Positions 5,763-10,805 of a DNA stretch of 13,475 nucleotides are shown here, one piece after another (positions within the stretch are counted from its first letter, which is position 1; each line of letters starts with the position of its first letter). A program made the position numbers and the translations under genes. Below the pieces are notes generated by a model that did no database searches, was not told the origin of the DNA, and saw only the letters and a list, made by a program, of their open reading frames with translations. This DNA comes from Candidatus Brocadiales bacterium (GTDB lineage: Bacteria > Planctomycetota > Brocadiia > Brocadiales > Bathyanammoxibiaceae): contig JAUQZZ010000040.1 in assembly GCA_030586765.1 (NCBI GenBank), positions 1-13,475 of the forward strand, in the 5' to 3' direction.

Positions 5763-5994
5763 GCCCCTCAAATACCGTGATTTATTTCGTGCCCTACGCA
5801 AATACGGAATATACCTCAAATCTGGAGGCCGTCATCCTCACTTAGTCAAAGGCAACCCTCCAGAGGTTTCTTACCCCATTCCTTATCATGGGAAGGAAAA
5901 CGATGATATTGAGGGCTGTTATGTAAGAGCAATCCGCCGTAAGTTTAAGTTAACTCCACAAGATGGCGTTTCAGACAAAGACTTTTACGGGTAG
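5752..5994 (+). CDS. hicA: HicA-family mRNA interferase toxin
   Basis: The 80-residue protein starts at GTG 5752, overlapping HicB by 11 bp, with no separate ribosome site, so translation is probably coupled. It shows the HicA layout: a helix (YRDLFRALRKYGI), then a strand pair with the conserved His region (KSGGRHPHLVK; His28 in the position of the catalytic His), a second strand (VSYPIPYHG) and a closing helix (CYVRAIRRKFKL). HicA toxins are small double-stranded-RNA-binding-like folds that cleave mRNA. Being last in the operon and dependent on the antitoxin frame for translation fits toxin control. It converges on the recombinase gene, 13 bp away. Confidence 0.82.
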   Translation: MPGKPLKYRDLFRALRKYGIYLKSGGRHPHLVKGNPPEVSYPIPYHGKENDDIEGCYVRAIRRKFKLTPQDGVSDKDFYG

Positions 5995-6007
5995 CCATTG
6001 TTCTCCT

Positions 6008-6622
6008 TCAGAAGTTTATAGCCTCATAGAAGACCCTGGTATTCCTGGCCAACACCTGGCAGTAAATCATTGTCCTGGAGATACTGCTATGCCCTAGCCA
6101 CTTCTTCAACACTGGCAGGGGTACGCCTGATAAGACGCAGTGTATAGCGAAGCTGTGCCTGAAGGTGTGGGGGTGGCTACGGTCTCTGTCTATCCCTGCC
6201 CTACTGCAAGCCTCACTCACTACCTGGAAGGCCCTCTGCCTGGTGATGGGGAATAGCCTGTCTTTACCCCTCAATCCTTCCTGTGCTAGATAAGAGCCTA
6301 GAGTACCTACCAGGTGGCCGTTAATAGGCACTACCCTTACCTCTGGCCTCTGTTTCTTTAGGGACCTAACCTTCAGGGTCTTTGAGTAGAAGTCCACGTC
6401 CTTAATCTCCAGGGCCAGGGCCTCAGATACCCTAAGCCCTGTCTGCCAGAGTAAGGACAGAAATAAGCGGTCTCTACCCTCTACCTCTCCCAGTATCCGC
6501 TCCACTTCCTCTCTGGTGAAGTAGGCAGGGAGTTCCCCATCACCCAGGGTAACAAGGTCTCTATCCCTGGGTACTCTTGCTAGTCCCGGTATCCGCTTCG
6601 CTTCTGCGGTTCTGGCTATCAT
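6008..6622 (-). CDS. Short tyrosine recombinase, catalytic domain only (FimB-sized)
   Basis: I start this at the ATG at 6622, which has GGAGGT six bases upstream (6634-6629); the longer frame from 6676 lacks such a site and would cover a structured leader. The 204 residues hold a complete catalytic set: Arg64 (GLRVSE), Lys89/90, His152 and Arg155 (HTFRH), His178 (LGHSS) and Tyr187. The N-terminal core-binding SAM-like domain normally present is almost absent (about 33 residues before the catalytic domain), as in FimB/FimE-type invertases. It may invert a segment, resolve dimers of the excised circle, or assist the main integrase. It is the last gene of the rightmost minus-strand series, after a long leader. 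Confidence 0.85.
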   Translation of the reverse strand: MIARTAEAKRIPGLARVPRDRDLVTLGDGELPAYFTREEVERILGEVEGRDRLFLSLLWQTGLRVSEALALEIKDVDFYSKTLKVRSLKKQRPEVRVVPINGHLVGTLGSYLAQEGLRGKDRLFPITRQRAFQVVSEACSRAGIDRDRSHPHTFRHSFAIHCVLSGVPLPVLKKWLGHSSISRTMIYCQVLARNTRVFYEAINF

Positions 6623-6660
6623 TGTAGCACCTCCTTTTGGTTCATTGACCTGTCCTACCA

Positions 6661-6693
6661 TCAGGGTCTTAAGCATTCACCCTGAGAGAATGC
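6661..6693 (-). promoter_or_regulatory. Possible H-type pseudoknot in the recombinase leader
   Basis: Two perfect inverted repeats interleave: GCATTC 6673-6678 with GAATGC 6688-6693, and TCAGGGT 6661-6667 with ACCCTGA 6679-6685. In the minus-strand RNA this gives stem 1 of 6 bp, a 2-nt loop across a 7-bp stem 2, no bases between the stems, and a 5-nt loop across stem 1. Those are classic H-type proportions. It ends 27 nt before the ribosome site. The two hairpins could instead be mutually exclusive alternatives. Confidence 0.45.
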
Positions 6694-6725
6694 ACGCTTT
6701 TACACTACCCCCTTTCCCCCTAGTC

Positions 6726-6743
6726 TCAAACCACAGACACCAT
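6726..6743 (-). CDS. Possible five-residue leader peptide (MVSVV)
   Basis: An ATG at 6743 stands six bases after a full AGGAGG (6755-6750), yet the frame closes after five codons (Met-Val-Ser-Val-Val, TGA). A ribosome site this good on so short a frame, upstream of interleaved hairpins and then the recombinase, is the layout of a leader peptide. A remnant of a lost gene is the main alternative. Confidence 0.35.
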   Translation of the reverse strand: MVSVV

Positions 6744-6800
6744 ACTCCACCTCCTTTACCTTTCGTTACAAGCGTAATGTCAAATCTTCAAGGTTAGGTT

Positions 6801-6839
6801 AGGCCCTGAGATAAGGACTTACGTCTTACCCCAGGGCCT
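6801..6839 (-). terminator. Hairpin after the 202-aa gene; possible weak terminator
   Basis: Arms of 15 bp (6801-6815 and 6825-6839) around a 9-nt loop pair fully in the minus-strand RNA if two G-U pairs are allowed. It lies 27 nt after the stop of the 202-aa gene. No U-tract follows, so termination would be weak or factor-dependent; an mRNA-stabilising or regulatory hairpin is equally possible. Confidence 0.4.
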
Positions 6840-6865
6840 TAGACTTTACAAAATGTCCCCTTTTG

Positions 6866-7474
6866 TTAAGTGGTCTCTACCGCCTTTGCTTCCTGTAACT
6901 CCTCCTCAAAGTCCTTAAATCCGTACCCTATCTGAAAACCGTAGCCAGCTAGACAGGCCAGGGCTGACGCCTCTGGTTCTAAATCCTCCAGGGCCTTTGC
7001 TTCCTCCAGATAATTAATCACCCAACATAGACAAAGCTCTACATTCTCCGCCACCACCCCCTTATCTAACCTGTCGTCTTCTGGATGGTTCGCAGAGCCG
7101 AGCAACATATAGAGGGCATTCAGAACATCAAACACTTCATCATTGGCATCTGCCTCCCTAAGACGGTCTTTGATATAGTAGGCGTTGTGATATTCCGTCC
7201 TCTCCTTGTAGTTCTTTCCCTCTATAACCTTCAGGACTTCGGAGGTTACCTTCAGCACAAGGGGAGAATCTTCCATCTCAGCAAGCAGGGCTTTTAGTCT
7301 CTGGACGGCTTTTGGTCTCTGGACGGTGTTGTTAGCGTTGCCTGATTCCATGGAGACGACTATCCCCCGCAGGGATTCTATGTAGGGGTTAGACTTCCTG
7401 GCTACCTCACGCTCCCTATAGCTGGCCCGCTCACGTTCTATCTTTGCCCTAATCTCTGTGATAGTCTTCTTCAT
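6866..7474 (-). CDS. Hypothetical protein, 202 aa, helical
   Basis: The ATG at 7474 has a GGGGGTG stretch just upstream and follows the stop of the 108-aa gene by 11 bp, so the two form an operon. The first 50 residues are charged and probably coiled-coil (ITEIRAKIERERASYREREVARK). The rest is acidic and helical (EVFDVLNALYMLLGSANHPEDD, ENVELCLCWVINYLEEAKALEDLEPEA), ending in an acidic tail. No catalytic motif, membrane span or known domain is apparent. I do not recognise it. Confidence 0.75.
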   Translation of the reverse strand: MKKTITEIRAKIERERASYREREVARKSNPYIESLRGIVVSMESGNANNTVQRPKAVQRLKALLAEMEDSPLVLKVTSEVLKVIEGKNYKERTEYHNAYYIKDRLREADANDEVFDVLNALYMLLGSANHPEDDRLDKGVVAENVELCLCWVINYLEEAKALEDLEPEASALACLAGYGFQIGYGFKDFEEELQEAKAVETT

Positions 7475-7485
7475 GTCCCACCCCC

Positions 7486-7812
7486 TTACTGGATGTCCAG
7501 CCTCTTGTAGACCTGGGGTACTACCTCTGCCTGTACCCTATCGGTAATGTCCTTACCCATCCTCTTTACAAACTCCTCTTTCCAAGCAACTATCCTACGG
7601 CTAAGGGTCTTGACCTGGGCGGTACGCTCCCCTGTCTCTACCGGGACTCCGTCTTCCAGGGAGGCTATTATCTGGTCTTCCCCTGCCTGTAGCCTGGCCT
7701 TTGTCTCTGAGGCCCAGGACTCTAACTCCTGGAGTTCACGGCGTAGACGTGCAATCTTACTGAGGGTCTCTTGTGATACTACGGTGGTGGGTCTTACTAA
7801 GGTGGTAATCAT
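7486..7812 (-). CDS. Hypothetical coiled-coil protein, 108 aa
   Basis: Most of the protein is one charged helix: SQETLSKIARLRRELQELESWASETKARLQAGEDQIIASLEDG, then RTAQVKTLSRRIVAWKEEFVKRMGKDITDRVQAEVVPQVYKRL. It may dimerise through a coiled coil. No enzymatic or DNA-binding motif is seen. The ATG at 7812 follows a weak AAAGG site and an unusually structured spacer (7828-7929). It is the first gene of a probable operon with the 202-aa gene 11 bp downstream. Confidence 0.7.
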   Translation of the reverse strand: MITTLVRPTTVVSQETLSKIARLRRELQELESWASETKARLQAGEDQIIASLEDGVPVETGERTAQVKTLSRRIVAWKEEFVKRMGKDITDRVQAEVVPQVYKRLDIQ

Positions 7813-7827
7813 GGCACTTGCCTTTCT

Positions 7828-7929
7828 CTAGTGCAGGGCTATACTGTGTGCTAGGCGGTCATGCGGTTTGCACTAGGGTTACCGTAGACCGCTTAGGGCC
7901 ACCGGGTAGTTCTTGCTACCTAGTGGCCC
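7828..7929 (-). promoter_or_regulatory. Highly structured leader before the 108-aa gene
   Basis: CTAGTGCA 7828-7835 pairs with TGCACTAG 7869-7876. CTAGGCGGTC 7851-7860 pairs with GACCGCTTAG 7887-7896 (one G-U), interleaved with the first. A third hairpin, GGGCCAC...GTGGCCC (7896-7902 with 7923-7929, inner GGTAG/CTACC), follows directly. The scarce word CTAG recurs at 7828, 7851, 7873 and 7920. This fits either a folded RNA leader or a cluster of protein sites; the hairpin at 7896-7929 could also end the ribbon-helix-helix transcript. Confidence 0.45.
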
Positions 7930-7937
7930 GCCTTGTT

Positions 7938-8135
7938 TTACTTCTTACACAAGACCTTTTCGTGGAGGGCGTCAACGGCCAGCCTCATAAGGCCAGATTG
8001 ACTTAACCTCTTACCCTCTTTCTGGAGTAGCTCCAGCCTCACTTGCTCCAGCTTCACTAATTGGTCTCTATCAAATACAAACGCTAGTTTCACTTTCAAT
8101 CCTTTCCCTTTATCTTCCTTCTTCCTCTTATCCAC
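7938..8135 (-). CDS. Ribbon-helix-helix (CopG/Arc-like) regulator
   Basis: The longest reading starts at GTG 8135 and gives 65 residues: a very basic head (DKRKKEDKGKG) followed by a strand VKLAFVFDRDQ, helix LVKLEQVRLELLQKE and helix SQSGLMRLAVDALHEKV. Strand-helix-helix with the second helix starting SxSxLxRxAV is typical of RHH DNA-binding dimers such as CopG or ParD types. A promoter -10 box ends 8 nt before the GTG, so the transcript may be leaderless. An internal GTG at about 8093, with AAAGG seven bases before it, would give the usual 51-residue RHH size and is a fair alternative. It may control the element; there is no toxin-like partner next to it. Confidence 0.7.
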   Translation of the reverse strand: MDKRKKEDKGKGLKVKLAFVFDRDQLVKLEQVRLELLQKEGKRLSQSGLMRLAVDALHEKVLCKK

Positions 8136-8142
8136 TAGAGGA

Positions 8143-8170
8143 ATTATACCACAAGATTATATCCTGGCAA
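8143..8170 (-). promoter_or_regulatory. Promoter of the RHH regulator, probably leaderless
   Basis: TTGCCA (8170-8165), 16 bp, then a perfect TATAAT (8148-8143) on the minus strand. The -10 ends 8 nt before the GTG at 8135, so the transcript would start at the start codon or one base before it. Confidence 0.75.
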
Positions 8171-8197
8171 GTAGAAAATAATAATTTTTTCTTGGCC

Positions 8198-8224
8198 TTA
8201 CTGGAGTTACTGGAATTACTGGAG
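8198..8224. repeat. Three tandem 9-bp repeats TTACTGGA(G/A)
   Basis: Copies at 8198-8206, 8207-8215 and 8216-8224 differ at one base. They lie 28 bp upstream of the -35 box of the RHH promoter, beside an AT-rich run (8173-8190). They may be operator half-sites or small iterons for one of the element's HTH proteins. The rest of the 8136-8363 gap holds G-rich and C-rich runs but no gene I can see. Confidence 0.6.
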
Positions 8225-8363
8225 CTTGTTTAGGGGGGAGGGGTGGCCTGTGGTGAGATATATTTTCCCCCGGTCAGGGTGGTAAGGAGTTAGGCTACCC
8301 TAAAAATTCCCCCCTGGAACGCCCCTGGTGGCCCACAGAGACACACAGGGGCAGGAACATGGC

Positions 8364-8561
8364 CTAGAGTATAGTAGTTCTCACCTCCAGGGCCTTCTCA
8401 AGGACGTTCCTGGGGATCCGCACACTACCCCTCTGGCCGTCCAGCTTCACCGCTTTCAACTTGCCTTCGTCCACCATGCGGTAGACACTACTACGACTCA
8501 GTCTGAGGATGGAGGCCACCTCCTTAGGTGTTAGGAAGAATTGGTTTGGGAGAGGTATCAT
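8364..8561 (-). CDS. Excisionase/AlpA-like HTH_17 DNA-binding protein, 65 aa
   Basis: Nearly the whole protein is one HTH_17 domain: FLTPKEVASILRLSRSSVYRMVDEGKLKAVKLDGQRGSVRIPRNVLEKAL. The pattern TPKEVAxxLxLSRSSVYRMVxxGKL followed by a wing with R(I/V)P is typical of excisionases and AlpA-type activators. It could be the directionality factor for the short recombinase or a regulator of the element. The ATG at 8561 has no Shine-Dalgarno site; a promoter -10 box ends 8 nt upstream, which suggests a leaderless mRNA. It has its own promoter and stands between the winged-helix gene and the RHH gene. Confidence 0.88.
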   Translation of the reverse strand: MIPLPNQFFLTPKEVASILRLSRSSVYRMVDEGKLKAVKLDGQRGSVRIPRNVLEKALEVRTTIL

Positions 8562-8568
8562 CCACTTT

Positions 8569-8596
8569 AAGATACTCTCTCGGCAAGGGTTGTCAA
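8569..8596 (-). promoter_or_regulatory. Promoter of the excisionase-like gene, probably leaderless
   Basis: A perfect TTGACA (8596-8591), 16 bp, then TATCTT (8574-8569). The -10 ends 8 nt before the ATG at 8561, the same distance as for the genes at 8135 and 865. Confidence 0.7.
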
Positions 8597-8626
8597 GATT
8601 GGTGAAAGGCGGACGGGATTAGTCCC

Positions 8627-9016
8627 TTAGCACAACCTAGCGACTCCGTAGGTATTACAGGTCTTGTTGTAAGAATTTCCCCTCCAAACGACGGTAATCA
8701 GCCCCAGACCTGTTAAGGTCTTTATGGCATGGGAGACCCTTCCTCTACCCACCCCGTACGTGGCTATTCTATCGTACGAGACCCTTGCCTGGTAGGTCTG
8801 CTTGTCCATGAGACGGAGGAGGATAAGGAACACCTTGAGGGCGGAACCTGAGAGTTGGGAGAGGTAGCAGTCAACTAGGGGATTGCCCAGGAAGCTGAAC
8901 CCCCTATGTACTGGCCTATACCCTTCAGGCATTGGCCCACCGCAACACCTGCAAGCCTTCTGCATCTTGTAGGTCTGGGTCCCCGAGAGAAGTGCAGGCA
9001 CAAGATTATTACTCAT
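8627..9016 (-). CDS. Winged-helix protein with Cys-rich head, possible replication protein
   Basis: The ATG at 9016 follows GGGAGGT with 9-nt spacing. Residues 22-25 hold CxCC near the N-terminus (Cys22, Cys24, Cys25) with His37 and Cys50 further on, a possible but incomplete metal site. From about 48 the protein reads YLSQLSGSALKVFLILLRLMDKQTYQARVSYDRIATYGVGRGRVSHAIKTLTGLGLITVVWRGNSYNKTCNTYGV, a winged helix of the kind found in phage and plasmid replication proteins (helix, recognition helix RGRVSHAIKTL, then wing). It may act in replication or transcription control of the element; no catalytic motif is seen. It is 28 bp downstream of the 140-aa gene in one operon. Confidence 0.65.
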   Translation of the reverse strand: MSNNLVPALLSGTQTYKMQKACRCCGGPMPEGYRPVHRGFSFLGNPLVDCYLSQLSGSALKVFLILLRLMDKQTYQARVSYDRIATYGVGRGRVSHAIKTLTGLGLITVVWRGNSYNKTCNTYGVARLC

Positions 9017-9044
9017 ACTCTGTCTACCTCCCTACCCTATGCGG

Positions 9045-9467
9045 TCAAGAGCTAAACTCTGGACTTCCCAATAAGTCCTTTATGAACTCGTAATACCCTG
9101 GGCCAAATTTACCTTGGGGGTCATCCTCAACGTCTGGGAGGAAACGTCCTCTCTTAAACTCCTCCCATATCATCTTTTCTAGTGGACTGTTGGTGAGGTT
9201 GGTGAGAGGGAAAGCCTCCTCAGACTGCATCATCTTGCCTAGTGGAGTGTACGGCCGAGAGGTGGTGTGAGTGTTCTCGTCAGGATTAAGGTAATATCCC
9301 TGCCTAGATAATTCTTCTCTTATCACATTTATTAACGGGCTGTCAGATGTGCTTTCTAACACCTGCTTTTTAGTGAATTCTTTTAAGTCCGCCACTGCCT
9401 TTCGGGCTTGAAGTTGCTTAATCATTATTTTCTTTAAATTCTTCAGACTCAATTCTTCAAACGCCAT
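9045..9467 (-). CDS. Hypothetical protein with SPL-type internal repeats, 140 aa
   Basis: The ATG at 9467 has an ideal AGGAGG seven bases upstream, lying within the end of the preceding gene, so the pair is coupled. After a basic helical head (NLKKIMIKQLQARKAVADLKEF) a short motif recurs: SPLINVIREELSRQGYYL (about 43), TPLGKMMQSEEAF (about 73) and SPLEKMIWEEFKRGRFLP (about 93). The tail reads GPGYYEFIKDLLGSPE. Repeated short helical motifs suggest a scaffold or peptide-binding role, but I do not recognise the family. It is the second gene of the rightmost minus-strand operon. Confidence 0.75.
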   Translation of the reverse strand: MAFEELSLKNLKKIMIKQLQARKAVADLKEFTKKQVLESTSDSPLINVIREELSRQGYYLNPDENTHTTSRPYTPLGKMMQSEEAFPLTNLTNSPLEKMIWEEFKRGRFLPDVEDDPQGKFGPGYYEFIKDLLGSPEFSS

Positions 9468-9468
9468 C

Positions 9469-10023
9469 TCAATCCTCCTTTACCTCATACCTCAACTCCC
9501 TCTCCCGCCTCTTTTCCTTCCCCTTCTGCCTGCGTTCCTCCCACACCTTCGCCCTCTCCAGCCGTTCCACGTCCAGGGGTACTACTCCATAGAAGAACCT
9601 GGCCACCGCCCACCAGTCCCCCTCTGCCATCTTGCTTAACCTGGGCAGGACTGGAACTAACTCGTTGACCACATAGGAATATTTCGCAGGCATGACATAT
9701 CTAATCTTGCCATCCTTCCTGACTGCGTGTACGTCAAGCAAATCCTTTACTGGCCCAGGGAGAGCTACCGCCCAAGGTGTCCAGACCATACTATCAGGGT
9801 CTCGGCCCAGGTTAAGGCCCTTGAAAATATGCTCATTGGTGATGCCCAAGAGACTTATCGCAGGGCTTACCCTCTGGAGTACATCCTGTGACACACCCGC
9901 TTCCAAGAGGTCAGATGGTGGCAGGTCAGGTAGTGCATATATAGGCTTCCCATCCTCTGTCGTTACAGGTAGCCTTACTGCAAAAGAGGTCTCAAAGTAG
10001 TCAGGTAGTACCTCCCTTCCCAC
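9469..10023 (-). CDS. Hypothetical protein, 184 aa; possible remnant of a phage structural gene
   Basis: A stop codon lies three codons upstream, so the GTG at 10023 is the first possible start; AGGAGAGG is nearly adjacent to it, which is too close to be ideal. The protein is rich in Pro and aromatics (WTPWAVALPGPVKDLL, IRYVMPAKYSYVVNELVPVLPRL, WWAVARFFYGVVPLDVE) and ends in a highly charged helix (RLERAKVWEERRQKGKEKRRERELR). That ending loosely recalls C-terminal parts of large phage structural proteins, but this is a memory-level likeness only. If true, the N-terminal bulk is missing. It is the first gene inward from attR and leads the coupled operon with the 140-aa gene. Confidence 0.6.
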   Translation of the reverse strand: MGREVLPDYFETSFAVRLPVTTEDGKPIYALPDLPPSDLLEAGVSQDVLQRVSPAISLLGITNEHIFKGLNLGRDPDSMVWTPWAVALPGPVKDLLDVHAVRKDGKIRYVMPAKYSYVVNELVPVLPRLSKMAEGDWWAVARFFYGVVPLDVERLERAKVWEERRQKGKEKRRERELRYEVKED

Positions 10024-10034
10024 CCTCTCCTACA

Positions 10035-10043
10035 GGGGGGGGG
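10035..10043. repeat. G9/C9 homopolymer in the leader of the rightmost gene
   Basis: Nine G on the plus strand (C9 in the leader of the gene at 10023). Tracts of this length slip readily. A TAG stop follows the tract in the gene's frame, so slippage would alter the leader or promoter spacing, not the protein. Confidence 0.6.
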
Positions 10044-10047
10044 TGAG

Positions 10048-10063
10048 ACATCAAACTTGATGT
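10048..10063. promoter_or_regulatory. Operator-like palindrome upstream of the rightmost gene
   Basis: ACATCAA-ac-TTGATGT: perfect 7-bp arms around two bases, 25 bp upstream of the GTG at 10023. It is a good shape for a dimeric repressor site. Confidence 0.4.
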
Positions 10064-10068
10064 ATTCC

Positions 10069-10091
10069 ACTGTGTCAGTTACTGTGTCAGT
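10069..10091. promoter_or_regulatory. Putative integrase arm-binding sites (right), two copies
   Basis: ACTGTGTCAGT at 10069-10079 and 10081-10091, spaced 12 bp, in the same orientation as the left copy at 1456. They lie 117-139 bp inside attR. Confidence 0.6.
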
Positions 10092-10100
10092 AGACACCCC

Positions 10101-10200
10101 AAAATAGGCCAAAATAGGCAGAAACAAAAACACCCGTGTACTCTGTAAGTACAAGTAGAATAAACTACTTGAAAATAGGCAGTAAAATCGCTATACTGCC
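10101..10200. repeat. attR-proximal cluster of direct and inverted repeats
   Basis: AAAATAGGC occurs at 10101, 10111 and 10172. Small dyads follow: TGTACT/AGTACA (10137-10142 with 10148-10153), CAAGTAG/CTACTTG (10152-10158 with 10165-10171) and GGCAGTA/TACTGCC (10178-10184 with 10194-10200), the last ending 7 bp from attR. This density suits an attachment-site arm where excisionase or a host bending protein binds. Confidence 0.5.
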
Positions 10201-10207
10201 TTCCGTA

Positions 10208-10255
10208 GCTTGGGGTGCAAGAGGTCAGCGGTTCAAATCCGCTCGCCCCGACCAG
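10208..10255. repeat. attR, 48-bp direct repeat
   Basis: Identical to 1362-1409. It is only the 3' half of the tRNA gene and lacks the acceptor 5' strand and D-arm, so it is not a functional tRNA. It marks the chromosomal end of the element. Confidence 0.95.
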
Positions 10256-10346
10256 CTTCACAACGATGTATTATTCAAACTCAGCCCATAAGACGATTCG
10301 TTAATTGTGTTGTCGTTTAACTTATGTAAAGATAAGGAGGAACATT

Positions 10347-10805
10347 ATGTCAAAAATAAGAGTTCGTCATGGTGAGAATGAAATTGAATTGGACGGCACC
10401 GATGATTTCATTAAGAAACATCTGGATGATTTTTATTCTCGAATTCGTGTTACTTCAAGCGGAGAAACGATGACAACTTTAAAAGAAAAAATATTTGAAG
10501 CTTCATCAAAGAAAACAAGGGGTAAAGTACCAACCCCTGCTGAATATCTTAAAGCAAAAGGCACGACGGATCGTATTTTACAGATACTTATTTTTGGGAA
10601 ATATTTGGAAGAATTCAGGGAGATCTCAGAATTTAGCCCTCAGGAAATAAACAGCGTAGCAAAAGAAGCAAGGCTCTCCAAAGATATTCATACCCAATAT
10701 TTTACAAATGCTGTTAAGCAAGGACTCCTGAGAAGCCTAGGTGGTGGGAAGTATACCTTAACCTTAAGTGCTGAAGATGCCCTCCGCCCTATGCATGTCA
10801 ATTAA
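10347..10805 (+). CDS. Winged-helix-like partner of the HEPN protein, 152 aa
   Basis: The ATG at 10347 follows AAGGAGG, so I reject the longer frame from 10305. Residues 1-33 (SKIRVRHGENEIELDGTDDFIKKHLDDFYSRI) form a small beta unit ending in a helix. Residues about 62-150 (PTPAEYLKAK...RILQILIFGKYLEEFREISEFSPQEINSVAKEARLSKDIHTQYFTNAVKQGLLRSLGGGKYTLTLSAEDAL) look like a winged helix. The stop is followed directly by the ATG of the HEPN gene (TAAATG), so expression is coupled. Gene and partner are clearly richer in A and T than the flanks, suggesting transfer. It may sense a signal and control the HEPN partner; that is inference. Confidence 0.7.
   Translation: MSKIRVRHGENEIELDGTDDFIKKHLDDFYSRIRVTSSGETMTTLKEKIFEASSKKTRGKVPTPAEYLKAKGTTDRILQILIFGKYLEEFREISEFSPQEINSVAKEARLSKDIHTQYFTNAVKQGLLRSLGGGKYTLTLSAEDALRPMHVN

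Larger units (their letters stand above)
1362..10255. mobile_element. Integrative element of about 8.85 kb in tRNA-Pro(GGG)
   Basis: The element is bounded by a perfect 48-bp direct repeat derived from the tRNA 3' half. A tyrosine integrase lies next to attL with an excisionase-type gene overlapping it. It carries a replication-initiator-like gene with internal iteron-like repeats, a HicB-HicA pair, a second short tyrosine recombinase, three HTH_17-type proteins, a ribbon-helix-helix protein and several orphans. Nearly every gene is on the minus strand. I find no capsid, portal, terminase, relaxase or mating gene, so it probably needs a helper to spread, or is decayed. The ends are read directly from the sequence; the satellite or plasmid-like label is inference. 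Confidence 0.93.

Noticed and set aside
6623..6676. Longer start of the short recombinase at 6676
   Set aside because: The ATG at 6622 has a proper GGAGGT six bases upstream; the added 18 residues would be encoded by the interleaved-hairpin region.
7085..7297. Plus-strand frames opposite the genes at 6866-7812 and 9692-10000
   Set aside because: They are shadows of minus-strand genes that have ribosome sites and operon spacing; the shadows have neither.
8225..8363. G-rich run near 8232 as a quadruplex or terminator
   Set aside because: Only two or three adjacent G-tracts are present and no stem with a T-tract could be drawn, so I do not call it.
10079..10261. 60-aa minus-strand frame reading VGASGFEPLTSCTPS
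   Set aside because: It is the antisense translation of the tRNA-derived attR copy. This wording is a known artefact of translating tRNA genes.
10305..10346. Longer start of the HEPN partner at 10305
   Set aside because: The ATG at 10347 follows AAGGAGG directly; the extension has no ribosome site.
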